Shown in pieces: positions 48,298-57,179 of a stretch of 64,000 nt of DNA (position 1 is its first letter; every line of letters starts with the position of its first letter). The stretch comes from Bradyrhizobium glycinis. GTDB taxonomy: Bacteria > Pseudomonadota > Alphaproteobacteria > Rhizobiales > Xanthobacteraceae. The DNA lies in contig NZ_JACCHQ010000022.1 in the NCBI RefSeq assembly GCF_016031655.1, positions 1 to 64,000 on the forward strand, given 5' to 3'. A model generated the notes under the pieces. The model was not told the origin of the DNA and searched no databases. It worked only from the letters and a program-made list of their open reading frames with translations. A program made the translations under genes and the position numbers.

Positions 48298-50307
48298 ATG
48301 TCGCAGCAAAGCCGCAACAAGGGAGCCTCGGCTCCCTCTTCATCCCATCTGTCGGTTATTCTGGACCAGGCGATTGCGGCGCACCGTTCGGGCAATCTGG
48401 CGGAGGCAGAGCGGGCCTACACAACCATCCTGAAGGGAAGCAAAACGCAACCTGTCGCGCTGCATATGCTGGGGCTATTGCACGCGCAGAAGGGTGATTT
48501 CGCGCACGCCGAGCCATTGCTCAAGAAGGCTGCCCGCATCAATCCCGGCGATCCCCACGTTCTCTTCAACTATGCCAACGTGCTGCGCGCATTGAACAAG
48601 ACAGACGATGCGCTCGCTTGGTTTGCGAAAGCGATTGCCCTGTCGCCGAACTTGGCCGATGCGCATCTCAATCGCGGAGCCATCCTGCTCGCACGGCACG
48701 AGCTTCGGGAAGCCATCGCGGAATTCGACCGCGCCATTGCGATCGCGCCGTCGAGCGCAGCGTTCGCAAATCGAGGCAGCGCGTTTCGCGAGCTCGGTCA
48801 GCTCGATGAAGCGCTTGCCAGCTACCAACGTGCCGTCGAGCTTGCACCGTCGAATCCACAGATGCATTTCGCCTTGTCTGAGGTCCTCACCCAAATGGGC
48901 CGACACGACGAAGCGATCGGAGCGCTCGAAAGAACTGTCGCGCTGAACAAGGCTTTCCCCTTCGCGTTGAGCAAGCTCGTTGATTTCAGGCGGAAGCGCG
49001 CCGACTGGCGCAGTTTCGAACGTGAACAGGCCGGCCTGGACGAGGCCGTCGAATCCGGCGTGGCGGTCGATCCCTTCACGTTCCTTCATGCTTCGTCGTC
49101 TCCCGCACTCGAATTGGCCTGTGCGAAGGTATTTGTCGCCATCGTCGCTCCGGAGCGAGATCCCGCGAGACCCAGAACGCCGTCACCGGCTGCCCGGCTG
49201 CGGATCGCATACCTGTCTGCCGATTTTCGCAATCACGCCACCGCGAATCTGATGGCCGGAGTTTTCGAGGAGCACGACCGCGCGCGTTTCGACATCACCG
49301 CCATCTCCTACGGACCGGATGACGGCAGCAAGATGCGCGACCGCCTGAAGGCGGCATTCGAACGCTTCGAAGACGGCAGCCATCTCACCGACGAGGACGT
49401 GGTGGAGCTGATACGCCAGCTCGACATTGAGGTTCTCGTCGATCTCGGAGGCTTCACTGCAGGCGCGAGGCCGAAAATTCTTGCGCGCCGGGCGGCTCCC
49501 ATCCAGGTCAACTATCTCGGCTTTCCCGGCACGATGGGCGCTTCCTATATCGACTACATCATGGCGGACCGGATCGTCATTCCCGAAGGCGAGCAGAAGC
49601 ACTACGCCGAGAAGGTGATCTATCTCCCCCATACCTATCAGGCGACCGACGCGCGGCGGCCGCTCCCGGCAAATGGACCGCCCCGTAGTGAGGTCGGACT
49701 GCCGGACGATGCATTCGTCTACTGCGGGTTCAACAGAACGTCCAAGATCACGCCCCCACTGTTCGACGTCTGGATGAGGTTGCTTGCCAAAACCGCCGGC
49801 AGCGTTCTCTGGCTGCTTGATGGGGACCCGATCGCCAGGGAGAACCTGAGGCGTGAAGCCGTTGCGCGCGGCATCGCCGCCGAGAGAATCGTGTTCGCCC
49901 CACAGGTCCCAGCCGACCAACACTTGGCGCGCCACCGGCTCGCGGACCTATTCCTGGACACATTGCCATACAATGCTCATACCGCGACCAGCGACGCCCT
50001 TTGGGCTGGCTTGCCAGTCCTGACTTGCCTCGGCACCGCCTTTCCGGGACGTGTTGCCGCCAGTCTCCTGAACGCGGTCGGCCTTCCCGAGCTGGTGACG
50101 CGATCGCTGGATGAATATGAGGGCTTGGCGCTTCGGATCGCGCATGATTCCGAACTTCGAACCGCACTCGCGAGCAAGCTGGCGACACATCGGTCCACCT
50201 GGCCTTTGTTCGATACTGTCGGCATGACCCGACACTTGGAAAAGGCCTTCGTTGAGACGTGGCGCCGGCATTGCGCCGGCGAAGCGCCGGCCTCGTTTGC
50301 CGTTTAG
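48298..50307 (+). CDS. TPR / O-GlcNAc transferase (SPINDLY, GT41) family glycosyltransferase
   Basis: This 669-residue protein has about seven tetratricopeptide repeats (residues 20-250; e.g. HRSGNLAEAERAYTTIL, HLNRGAILLARHELREAIAEF) followed by a GT41 catalytic region (about 290-660). The latter has RIAYLSADFRNHATANLMAG, PIQVNYLGFPGTMGASYIDY, FCGFNRTSKITPPLFDVW and HTATSDALWAGLPVLT, the donor-binding features of OGT-like enzymes. It probably adds a sugar to proteins in the cytosol. The ATG at 48298 is chosen; codons further upstream look noncoding. Less common codons (AGA, CGG, AGC stretches) appear than in its neighbours. A FkbM methyltransferase gene follows 36 bases later. Confidence 0.92.
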   Translation: MSQQSRNKGASAPSSSHLSVILDQAIAAHRSGNLAEAERAYTTILKGSKTQPVALHMLGLLHAQKGDFAHAEPLLKKAARINPGDPHVLFNYANVLRALNKTDDALAWFAKAIALSPNLADAHLNRGAILLARHELREAIAEFDRAIAIAPSSAAFANRGSAFRELGQLDEALASYQRAVELAPSNPQMHFALSEVLTQMGRHDEAIGALERTVALNKAFPFALSKLVDFRRKRADWRSFEREQAGLDEAVESGVAVDPFTFLHASSSPALELACAKVFVAIVAPERDPARPRTPSPAARLRIAYLSADFRNHATANLMAGVFEEHDRARFDITAISYGPDDGSKMRDRLKAAFERFEDGSHLTDEDVVELIRQLDIEVLVDLGGFTAGARPKILARRAAPIQVNYLGFPGTMGASYIDYIMADRIVIPEGEQKHYAEKVIYLPHTYQATDARRPLPANGPPRSEVGLPDDAFVYCGFNRTSKITPPLFDVWMRLLAKTAGSVLWLLDGDPIARENLRREAVARGIAAERIVFAPQVPADQHLARHRLADLFLDTLPYNAHTATSDALWAGLPVLTCLGTAFPGRVAASLLNAVGLPELVTRSLDEYEGLALRIAHDSELRTALASKLATHRSTWPLFDTVGMTRHLEKAFVETWRRHCAGEAPASFAV

Positions 50308-50343
50308 ACATTTCGTTATGAGGCCGCCTTGGCGCGACACCTC

Positions 50344-51237
50344 ATGTCATTCCATCCATGGTCTTCACTGCATATGACTGACAACGAACCCGACCTTCTG
50401 AACAATCTCCTCCGGCCGGAAAGGCTGACCTCGGTGGTCGATGTCGGGGCCAATCCGATCGATGGCGAGCCGCCTTACAAGGCGATGCTGCAACGACGAC
50501 TTTGCACGGTCGTCGGCTTTGAACCGCAGGAGGAGGCGCTCGTAGAGCTCAACGCCCGCAAGAGCGACCTCGAGAGCTATTATCACTATGTCATCGGAAA
50601 TGGGCACAAGGCAAAGCTGCGTCTTTGCAGGCTGCCAGGGATGACAAGCTTGCTGCTCCCGGATCAGAATGCGCTGTCGCATTTCGTGAAATTTTCCGAA
50701 TGGGGCAGTGTGGTCAGCGAACATCCGGTCCAGACCCGCCGGCTCGACGATATTGCCGAAATTCGGCATCTGGATTTTCTAAAAATCGACGTTCAGGGCT
50801 CGGAACTCGCAGTGTTCGGAGGCGCGCGGCAAAAGCTGAAGCAGGCGGTCGTCATCGAAACGGAGGTTTCGTTTCTTTGCCTCTACAAGGACCAGCCGAC
50901 GTTCGGAGACATCGATGCCGAATTGCGCAAGCAGGGGTTCGTTCCCCACGCCTTTACGGCAGTCAAACAGCGCATGATCGCTCCATTGAGCGACCCGTCC
51001 AATCCTCATGCGGCTATGAACCAGCTACTCGAGGCCGATATCGTCTATGTACGAAACTTCATGCGGCCGGCCGACATGACGGTCGAGCAGCTCAAGCATC
51101 TGGCAATGATCTCTCATCATTGCTACCGCTCATTCGACCTTGCTGCGAACTGCATTCACCACCTGATTGCGCGGAAGTCGATCCCTGATCAGTCGATCCA
51201 CGACTACATGGCGTCCATCCCGCTTCCGCAACGCTGA
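50344..51237 (+). CDS. FkbM family methyltransferase
   Basis: This SAM-dependent methyltransferase of about 297 residues belongs to the FkbM family, which usually O-methylates sugars or natural products. The SAM site is VVDVGANPIDG (about 31-41), with the acidic ribose ligand in GFEPQEEA, and the fold closes with LDFLKIDVQGSELAVFGG. Start codons are ambiguous: TTG 50329, ATG 50344 and ATG 50374 are all in frame, and I chose the first ATG. It lies close behind the OGT-like gene and likely shares its transcript, suggesting that it methylates the glycan added by that enzyme. Confidence 0.87.
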   Translation: MSFHPWSSLHMTDNEPDLLNNLLRPERLTSVVDVGANPIDGEPPYKAMLQRRLCTVVGFEPQEEALVELNARKSDLESYYHYVIGNGHKAKLRLCRLPGMTSLLLPDQNALSHFVKFSEWGSVVSEHPVQTRRLDDIAEIRHLDFLKIDVQGSELAVFGGARQKLKQAVVIETEVSFLCLYKDQPTFGDIDAELRKQGFVPHAFTAVKQRMIAPLSDPSNPHAAMNQLLEADIVYVRNFMRPADMTVEQLKHLAMISHHCYRSFDLAANCIHHLIARKSIPDQSIHDYMASIPLPQR

Positions 51238-51341
51238 CCTGAGCTGGTCGTGCCGGGGGTCAGAGGCATTCGGACGGGATCGCTGCTCCGGCCGTCGCTG
51301 CCGCTGCCAAGCCGGCTGCGGTGCATGGGCCAGAGGGGGCT

Positions 51342-53804
51342 CTATTCCACGCTGCCGGCGCCGCGGCGCAGATCGGCTTCGATCTGCAAGCGGGTGCCGC
51401 CGCCGAAGCGGGCGCGATAGACCTGAAGGTTCTCCATGATCCGCTGTACATAGTTGCGTGTCTCGGAGAACGGAATCAGCTCGACCCAGTCGACGGCGTC
51501 GACCTTAGGGTCGCGTGGATCGCCGTAACGCTCGACCCACTTCTTCACGCTGCCGCGGCCGGCATTGTAGGCGGCGAAGGTCATGATGTAGGAGCCGCGG
51601 TAATCCTCGAGCAGTCCGCCGAGCTCGGCCGAGCCGAGCGTGGCGTTGTAGACGGAGTCGTTCTTCAGCCGCCCCAGGTCGTAGGTTGCGCCGTGGCGCT
51701 TGCAGACGTAGCGGGCGGCATCCGGCGTCACCTGCATCAGCCCGTAGGCCTGCGCCGGCGACACCACCGACGGGTTGAATGCGCTCTCCTGCCGCGCAAT
51801 CGCATAGACGATGCTGCGCTCGACCTCGGGGCCGATCGGCGTGAACTGAGGAATGCCGTTGACGGGGTAGGCGTAGAAGTCGAACGGCAGGCCGCGGTTG
51901 AGCGCGGCCTTGCCGACCAGCAGCATGCCGCGCGCATCGCTGTAGCGCTGCGCCAGCTCGCCGAGGCCGGCAAGCGCTTCGGGATCGCCGTTCTCCCCCA
52001 TGTCCGCGAGCATGGGCACCGCGAGCTCGCGCTCATCGAGCTCGTAGAGCAGTTGCGCGGCGCGCACGATCTCGAGCCGCTCGGCGCCGCGGCCGCGCGG
52101 CTGGCTGTTGAGCTCGATCTGCGGCAGGCCGAGCTTTGCGCGTGCAAGCTGGCCGTAATAGCTGGTCGATTGCTCGGCCGCCCGCGCATAGGCGTTGCGC
52201 GCCTCCTGCTGCCGGCCCATCGCCTCGGCAGCGCGGCCCTGCCAATAGCCGGCACGCGCCAGCGTGGTCGGATTGACGCTGCCGACGCCGATGCGGGCAA
52301 AGTGCTGGGCGGCGGTCGCGGGATCGTTGAGGAAACGCAGCGCGATCCACCCGGCGGTGAACTCCTGCTCGGTCTTGTAGATGTCGCGCGAGGGCAGGGC
52401 GGCGTCGCGCGCGATCAGATAGGCGCTGCGGAATTCCTCGGTGTCGATCATCTTGCGCGCCAGCAGGCGCCGCTCGATCCACCATTCATCGAGATTGTGG
52501 AGGCGACCCGGATCCTTCGGCGCGGACAGCATCAGCTGGGCGGCTTCAGTGAACTTCTCCTCGCGACGCAGGAGCTGGATCTTGCTGAAGATGAAGCCGG
52601 GATCGCCGTGCAGCTCGCGCGGCACGGCATCGAGCAGCGCCCGCGCGTTCGGCGCCTTCTTGACCGCGGCGATACGGGCCTTGGCGAGCGCGACATAGCC
52701 GGCGCCGAGACGCTTGGCGGCGCGCAGCGCCGCCTCGTTCTCGCTGCCGTAGAGCAGGTTGTCCATCCGCGCTTTCTGGTCGCCCGGCGTGAGCAGGGCG
52801 CCGAACTGGTCGAGCGCGCTGTTCTCGGTGTCCTCCGACATCGGATCGCTGCGCCAGGCCTCGCGCACCAGCCGCTCGGCATTGGCGCGGTCGCCACGCG
52901 CCAGCATCGCCCTGGCGAGCGTGAAGCGGCCCTTGGCGGAGATCGGAGACTCGTTCTCGAACCACGACCACGCGACCGACTCGTCGCGCCTGTCGTCCCA
53001 CATCGCGGCCTCAAGGCGCCGGCGCAGGAAGGTCTGCGACGGCCAGCTCGGATTGGCTGAGAGGAAGGCGCGATAGCGTTCCACAGTCGCGCCGTTGTCC
53101 TCGCTGCGCAGGATGATCCATTCGGCGAGCTTTCGCGCGACGGGATCGGAGATGCCGGCCGCGGCATTGGTGGCGTCGCCGGCCTTGCGCTTGCGCACGA
53201 GCTCGATGACGCTCTCCAGCGTGTCCTTATCGGCCTGCGAGGTCGAGGACGTCGCAGCGACGGCGGCCGGGATGACCGGCTTGCGCGGCGCTGCATGCTG
53301 CCGGGTTGCAGGCGCCAGCATGGGAGCTGCGGCCGGTCTGGCTGGGGCTGGCGCAGTCGGTTTGATGGTGGCGGTCACGGCCGGGGCGGGGGCTGCCCTG
53401 GATGGCGCGCCGCTCGCAGGCGATGCTGTCTTAGGTGCAGCTGCAGGGGCCGTGGCCGCAGGTTTGGGCTTGTCCTTCGCCGGTTCCTTGCTGGCGTTCT
53501 TGCCGGCGTCCGGCTTCTTCGCAGCGTCCTTGGCGGGGGTGCCAGGCGCACCCTTGCTCGCAGCCTTCGCAGCGTCCTTGCCGGTTCCCTTGGCTGCGTC
53601 CTTCGCTGTTTCCTTGGTCGATCCCTTGGTCGCGCCCTTCGGCGCGTCCTTGGCGCCTGGCTTGGCGGGATCCTTGGTCTCCGCGGCCGTCTCGTTGGAC
53701 TTCTCGGTGGACTTGGCGAGGGCGGCGCAGCCCATCGACAGCCCGGCCATCAGGCACACGGCCAGGCTCAGGGATCGCCATGCGGCGCGAGCAGAGGAGG
53801 TCAC
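51342..53804 (-). CDS. Soluble lytic murein transglycosylase with a lysine/alanine/proline-rich linker
   Basis: The 820-residue enzyme cleaves peptidoglycan glycan strands. The C-terminal SLT domain has the catalytic Glu in AIARQESAFNPSVVSPAQAYG followed by LMQVTPDAA and TFAAYNAGRGSVKKW. The long helical Slt70-type U-domain fills residues about 190-620. Residues 30-190 form a low-complexity segment made mostly of K, A, D, P, G and T, in repeats such as KDAAKG and KETAKD, which may thread through the murein layer. The N-terminus has a signal sequence (RSLSLAVCLMAGLSMGCAALA) with a cysteine near the cleavage site, so it may be secreted or lipid-anchored. Confidence 0.92.
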   Translation of the reverse strand: MTSSARAAWRSLSLAVCLMAGLSMGCAALAKSTEKSNETAAETKDPAKPGAKDAPKGATKGSTKETAKDAAKGTGKDAAKAASKGAPGTPAKDAAKKPDAGKNASKEPAKDKPKPAATAPAAAPKTASPASGAPSRAAPAPAVTATIKPTAPAPARPAAAPMLAPATRQHAAPRKPVIPAAVAATSSTSQADKDTLESVIELVRKRKAGDATNAAAGISDPVARKLAEWIILRSEDNGATVERYRAFLSANPSWPSQTFLRRRLEAAMWDDRRDESVAWSWFENESPISAKGRFTLARAMLARGDRANAERLVREAWRSDPMSEDTENSALDQFGALLTPGDQKARMDNLLYGSENEAALRAAKRLGAGYVALAKARIAAVKKAPNARALLDAVPRELHGDPGFIFSKIQLLRREEKFTEAAQLMLSAPKDPGRLHNLDEWWIERRLLARKMIDTEEFRSAYLIARDAALPSRDIYKTEQEFTAGWIALRFLNDPATAAQHFARIGVGSVNPTTLARAGYWQGRAAEAMGRQQEARNAYARAAEQSTSYYGQLARAKLGLPQIELNSQPRGRGAERLEIVRAAQLLYELDERELAVPMLADMGENGDPEALAGLGELAQRYSDARGMLLVGKAALNRGLPFDFYAYPVNGIPQFTPIGPEVERSIVYAIARQESAFNPSVVSPAQAYGLMQVTPDAARYVCKRHGATYDLGRLKNDSVYNATLGSAELGGLLEDYRGSYIMTFAAYNAGRGSVKKWVERYGDPRDPKVDAVDWVELIPFSETRNYVQRIMENLQVYRARFGGGTRLQIEADLRRGAGSVE

Positions 53805-54030
53805 GGCGTTTCGTCGCCCCGAATCAGTGAAGTGGCTTAAGACCTAGCTGAATTTGCTTGAATATGCGGAGAAAATACCAACAGCCGCTTACCTCGGGCC
53901 GATTTGCACCAGCACCGCGGCAAAATCGCGGCCTAATCCCGGCCTCGCACCGAACCGGGCCTTTTACCGGCCGGTTAGACCCGATATGAAGGGGGCTTGC
54001 TCAAGAGATCGCCGCGTACGGAGGAAGTCC

Positions 54031-54921
54031 ATGGCAGCCAAGACGAAATTCCGAGGCTCGTTCACCGCCTTGGTCACGCCGTTCAAGAACGGCTCGGTGG
54101 ACGAGGCGGCGTTCCGCTCCCTGGTCAACTGGCAGATTTCCGAGGGCACCAATGGCCTCGTTCCGGTCGGCACCACCGGCGAAAGCCCGACGCTCAGCCA
54201 TGACGAGCACAAGAAGGTCGTGGAATGGTGCATCGCTGAAGCCAAGGGCCGCGTGCCCGTCATCGCCGGCGCCGGCTCCAACTCGACCAAGGAAGCGATC
54301 GAGCTCTCCCAGCACGCCGAAAAGGCGGGCGCCGACGCCGTGCTGATCGTCACGCCCTATTACAACAAGCCGACGCAAGAGGGCATGTACCAGCACTTCA
54401 AGGCGATCAACGATGCGATCGGCATTCCGATCATCATCTACAACATCCCGCCGCGCTCGGTGATCGACATGTCGGTCGACACCATGAAGCGGCTGTGGGA
54501 GCTGAAGAACATCGCCGGGGTCAAGGACGCCACCGCCAGCATGGTCCGCGTGTCGCAGCAGCGCGCGGCGATGGGCGAGGATTTCAACCAGCTCTCGGGC
54601 GAGGACGCCACCATCATCGGCTACATGGCCCATGGCGGCCATGGCTGCATCTCGGTGACCTCGAACGTCGCGCCGCGCCTGTGCTCGGAGTTCCACGCGG
54701 CTTGGCAGAAGGGCGACACCAAGACGGCGCTCGCGATCCACGACAAGCTGATGCCGCTGCACAACAACCTCTTCATCGAGAGCAATCCGGCGCCGATCAA
54801 GTATGCGATGTCGCTGCTCGGCAAGCTGGACGAGACGCTGCGGCTGCCGATGGTTCCGGTGTCCGAGCCGACGCGGATTGCCGTGCGCAGCGCGATGGTT
54901 CACGCCGGCCTGGTCAACTGA
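54031..54921 (+). CDS. dapA: 4-hydroxy-tetrahydrodipicolinate synthase
   Basis: This 296-residue enzyme condenses pyruvate with aspartate semialdehyde, the branch point of lysine and diaminopimelate synthesis for peptidoglycan. The Schiff-base Lys165 (IAGVKDATAS), Tyr137 (IIIYNIPPRS) and the Thr48-Thr49 pair in GTTGESPTLS are all present. The ATG at 54031 follows GGAGGA; the open frame upstream to 53854 is not used. It is divergent from the transglycosylase gene across 226 bases. mscL and smpB follow in the same direction, as in other rhizobia. Confidence 0.97.
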   Translation: MAAKTKFRGSFTALVTPFKNGSVDEAAFRSLVNWQISEGTNGLVPVGTTGESPTLSHDEHKKVVEWCIAEAKGRVPVIAGAGSNSTKEAIELSQHAEKAGADAVLIVTPYYNKPTQEGMYQHFKAINDAIGIPIIIYNIPPRSVIDMSVDTMKRLWELKNIAGVKDATASMVRVSQQRAAMGEDFNQLSGEDATIIGYMAHGGHGCISVTSNVAPRLCSEFHAAWQKGDTKTALAIHDKLMPLHNNLFIESNPAPIKYAMSLLGKLDETLRLPMVPVSEPTRIAVRSAMVHAGLVN

Positions 54922-54948
54922 CGCATTAGACGTTCGGGGGAGCCTTTC

Positions 54949-55389
54949 ATGAGCGTGGAGGAAAAGGGCGCGCGGATGCTCAAGGAGTTCCGCGAGTTCG
55001 CCATGAAGGGCAACGTCGTCGATCTCGCGGTCGGCGTCATCATCGGCGCGGCCTTCGGCGGCATCGTCACCTCGCTGGTCGGTGACATCATCATGCCGAT
55101 CATCGGCGCCGTCACCGGTGGCCTCGACTTCTCGAACTACTTCATCCCCTTGTCGAAGGCGGTCACCGCCAGCAACTTAGCGGATGCGAAAAAGCAAGGC
55201 GCCGTACTTGCTTACGGCAGCTTCCTGACGCTGACGATCAACTTCATCATCGTCGCCTTCGTGTTATTCCTGGTGATCCGCGCGATGAACACGCTGAAGC
55301 GCAAGGAGGAGGCGGCGCCCGCCGCTCCGCCGAAGCCGTCGGCCGAGGTCGCGCTGCTGACTGAGATCCGCGATCTCCTCAAGAAGTGA
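54949..55389 (+). CDS. mscL: Large-conductance mechanosensitive channel
   Basis: This 146-residue protein is MscL, which opens under membrane tension in hypo-osmotic shock. The N-terminal amphipathic helix (LKEFREFAMKGNVVDLAVGV) leads into TM1 with the hydrophobic gate residues, a periplasmic loop, and TM2 (FLTLTINFIIVAFVLFLVIRAM). The C-terminal LLTEIRDLLKK forms the cytoplasmic bundle. It starts 27 bases after dapA, with GGGGGAG upstream. Confidence 0.96.
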   Translation: MSVEEKGARMLKEFREFAMKGNVVDLAVGVIIGAAFGGIVTSLVGDIIMPIIGAVTGGLDFSNYFIPLSKAVTASNLADAKKQGAVLAYGSFLTLTINFIIVAFVLFLVIRAMNTLKRKEEAAPAAPPKPSAEVALLTEIRDLLKK

Positions 55390-55448
55390 CGCGCCCACTT
55401 CATCCGAACTGTTAGAATCCGAGCGCATCTCGATCAGGTTTGCCCGTC

Positions 55449-55922
55449 ATGGCCGATAAGAACGAACGTCCGATCAAGGTGATGGCGGAAAATCGCAAGG
55501 CGCGCTTCAACTACGCCATCGAGGACACGATCGAGGCGGGCATTGCGCTGACCGGCACCGAGGTCAAGTCGATCCGCAACGGCAAGAGCACGATCGCCGA
55601 ATCCTATGCCGATTCCAAGGACGGCGAGATCTGGCTAATCAACGCCACCATTCCCGAATACCTGCAAGGCAACCGCTTCAACCACGAGCCCAAGCGGCCG
55701 CGAAAGCTGCTGCTCCACCGCCGCCAGATCAACAAGCTGATCGGCGCGGTCGATCGCGAGGGCATGACGCTGATCCCGCTCAAGCTTTACTTCAACGAGC
55801 GCGGCCGGGCCAAGCTGCAGCTGGCGGTTGCGAAGGGCAAGAAGCTGCACGACAAGCGCGAATCCGAGAAGAAGCGCGACTGGAGCCGGGAGAAGGGCCG
55901 GCTGCTGCGGGCGAGGGGATGA
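55449..55922 (+). CDS. smpB: SsrA-binding protein
   Basis: This 157-residue protein binds tmRNA and brings it to stalled ribosomes for trans-translation. Its beta-barrel shows KARFNYAIEDTIEAGIALTG, TEVKSIRNGKSTIAESYA and NHEPKRPRKLLLHR, and the basic C-terminal tail (SEKKRDWSREKGRLLRARG) inserts in the mRNA channel. The ATG at 55449 is used; a TTG at 55440 would add three residues. The tmRNA gene itself is not in the window. A peroxiredoxin gene starts four bases after its stop. Confidence 0.96.
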   Translation: MADKNERPIKVMAENRKARFNYAIEDTIEAGIALTGTEVKSIRNGKSTIAESYADSKDGEIWLINATIPEYLQGNRFNHEPKRPRKLLLHRRQINKLIGAVDREGMTLIPLKLYFNERGRAKLQLAVAKGKKLHDKRESEKKRDWSREKGRLLRARG

Positions 55923-55926
55923 CAAG

Positions 55927-56508
55927 ATGAATCAACGGAACCTGCTCGAGGTCGACTGGAGCCAGATTCCCGCGCCTTCCGACGACGGCGCCGCTGCGCA
56001 TCTTGAGGGCATGACGTTGCCGCCGATCGGCCTGCGCGCGACCGACGACACATCGGTCACGCTGTCGGCGCTGCGCGGCCGCACCGTGGTGTTCGCCTAT
56101 CCCCGCACCGGCGAACCCGGCAAGATCGCGCTGGTCGACGATTGGGACATGATCCCGGGGGCGCGCGGCTGCACGCCCCAGACCTGCGCATTCCGCGATC
56201 TCTTCGCCGAGCTGAAGGCCGCCGGCGCCGCGCACGTGTTCGGCCTCTCGACCCAGAGCAACGACTACCAGATCGAGATGGCTTCGCGCCTGCATCTGCC
56301 TTTCCCGGTGCTCTCGGACGAGAAGCTGGCGCTGACGCGCGCCCTAGATTTGCCGACCATGGAGGTCGCGGGCCTGACGCTGATCAAGCGCCTCGCGCTT
56401 GTTATCGACGACGCCAGGATCACGCACGTGTTCTATCCGGTGTTTCCGCCCGACCGGAACGCCGGCGACGTGCTGGCCTGGCTCAAGGCGAATCCCGTCA
56501 ATAGCTAA
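55927..56508 (+). CDS. Peroxiredoxin (PrxQ/BCP-like, CTPQTC)
   Basis: This 193-residue thioredoxin-fold protein has PGARGCTPQTCAFRD, where the first cysteine is the peroxidatic residue and the second, five positions later, is the likely resolving one, as in PrxQ. It should reduce hydroperoxides using thioredoxin. The TVVFAYPRTGEPG loop is unusual compared with the typical VVLYFYPKDNTPGCT form. The ATG at 55927 is four bases after smpB. Its last four bases overlap the end of the convergent UDG gene. Confidence 0.85.
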   Translation: MNQRNLLEVDWSQIPAPSDDGAAAHLEGMTLPPIGLRATDDTSVTLSALRGRTVVFAYPRTGEPGKIALVDDWDMIPGARGCTPQTCAFRDLFAELKAAGAAHVFGLSTQSNDYQIEMASRLHLPFPVLSDEKLALTRALDLPTMEVAGLTLIKRLALVIDDARITHVFYPVFPPDRNAGDVLAWLKANPVNS

Positions 56509-57179
56509 TCGAGATCCGCCTTTACCTTCGCGAACACGGACCTGAACATGTCCGGCGTCAGCACGCCGGTGTTCGTGTTGTAACGGGAGCAGTGATAGCT
56601 GTCGTAGAGCCTGAACGCGCCGGCCTGATGCACCGCGCCGTGGCCGAAGGGGGCTTGCGAGGCCTTCAGGTTCAGCGGCTTGAGCACGCTATCGTGCGCA
56701 ATCCGCCCGAGCGCGACGATCGCGCGTAGGTTCGGCATCGTCGCGAGATTGGCCACGAGGAACTGACGGCAGGTGCTGATCTCGATCGGCAGCGGCTTGT
56801 TCTGCGGCGGCACGCAATGCACGGCATTGGCGATCCGGCAATCGACGAGTTTCAGGCCGTCGTCCGGGCGCGCCTGATAAGTGCCCCTGGCAAAGCCGTA
56901 TTCGATCAGCGTGGCATAGAGCAGGTCGCCGGCATAATCGCCAGTGAACGGCCGCCCCGTGCGGTTGGCGCCCTGCATTCCCGGGGCGAGGCCGACGATC
57001 AGGAGGCGGGCCTTGATGTCGCCGAAGGGCGCAACCGGCGCATTGTGCCACGATGGCTCGCGCGCGCGGTTCGCCTCGCGGAAGGCGACCAGGCGCGGGC
57101 AGAGCGGGCAGTCACGGTCGGGAACGATTGTGAGAGGCTGGCGGCTTGACCGGGCCGTCTCACTCCTCGAAGTCGTCAT
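56505..57179 (-). CDS. Uracil-DNA glycosylase, family 5 (UDGb-like, Fe-S type)
   Basis: This 224-residue glycosylase belongs to the UDGb (type 5) group, shown by GLAPGMQGANRTGRPFTGD (motif 1) and HCSRYNTNTG near the C-terminus (motif 2). Cys24 and Cys27 (DCPLCPRL) and two later cysteines would bind a [4Fe-4S] cluster. UDGb enzymes excise uracil and deaminated bases such as hypoxanthine. The ATG at 57179 gives a sensible start inside the end of the NYN gene; the frame continues further upstream in noncoding-looking sequence. A 20-base overlap with the NYN gene suggests coupled expression. Confidence 0.9.
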   Translation of the reverse strand: MTTSRSETARSSRQPLTIVPDRDCPLCPRLVAFREANRAREPSWHNAPVAPFGDIKARLLIVGLAPGMQGANRTGRPFTGDYAGDLLYATLIEYGFARGTYQARPDDGLKLVDCRIANAVHCVPPQNKPLPIEISTCRQFLVANLATMPNLRAIVALGRIAHDSVLKPLNLKASQAPFGHGAVHQAGAFRLYDSYHCSRYNTNTGVLTPDMFRSVFAKVKADLD

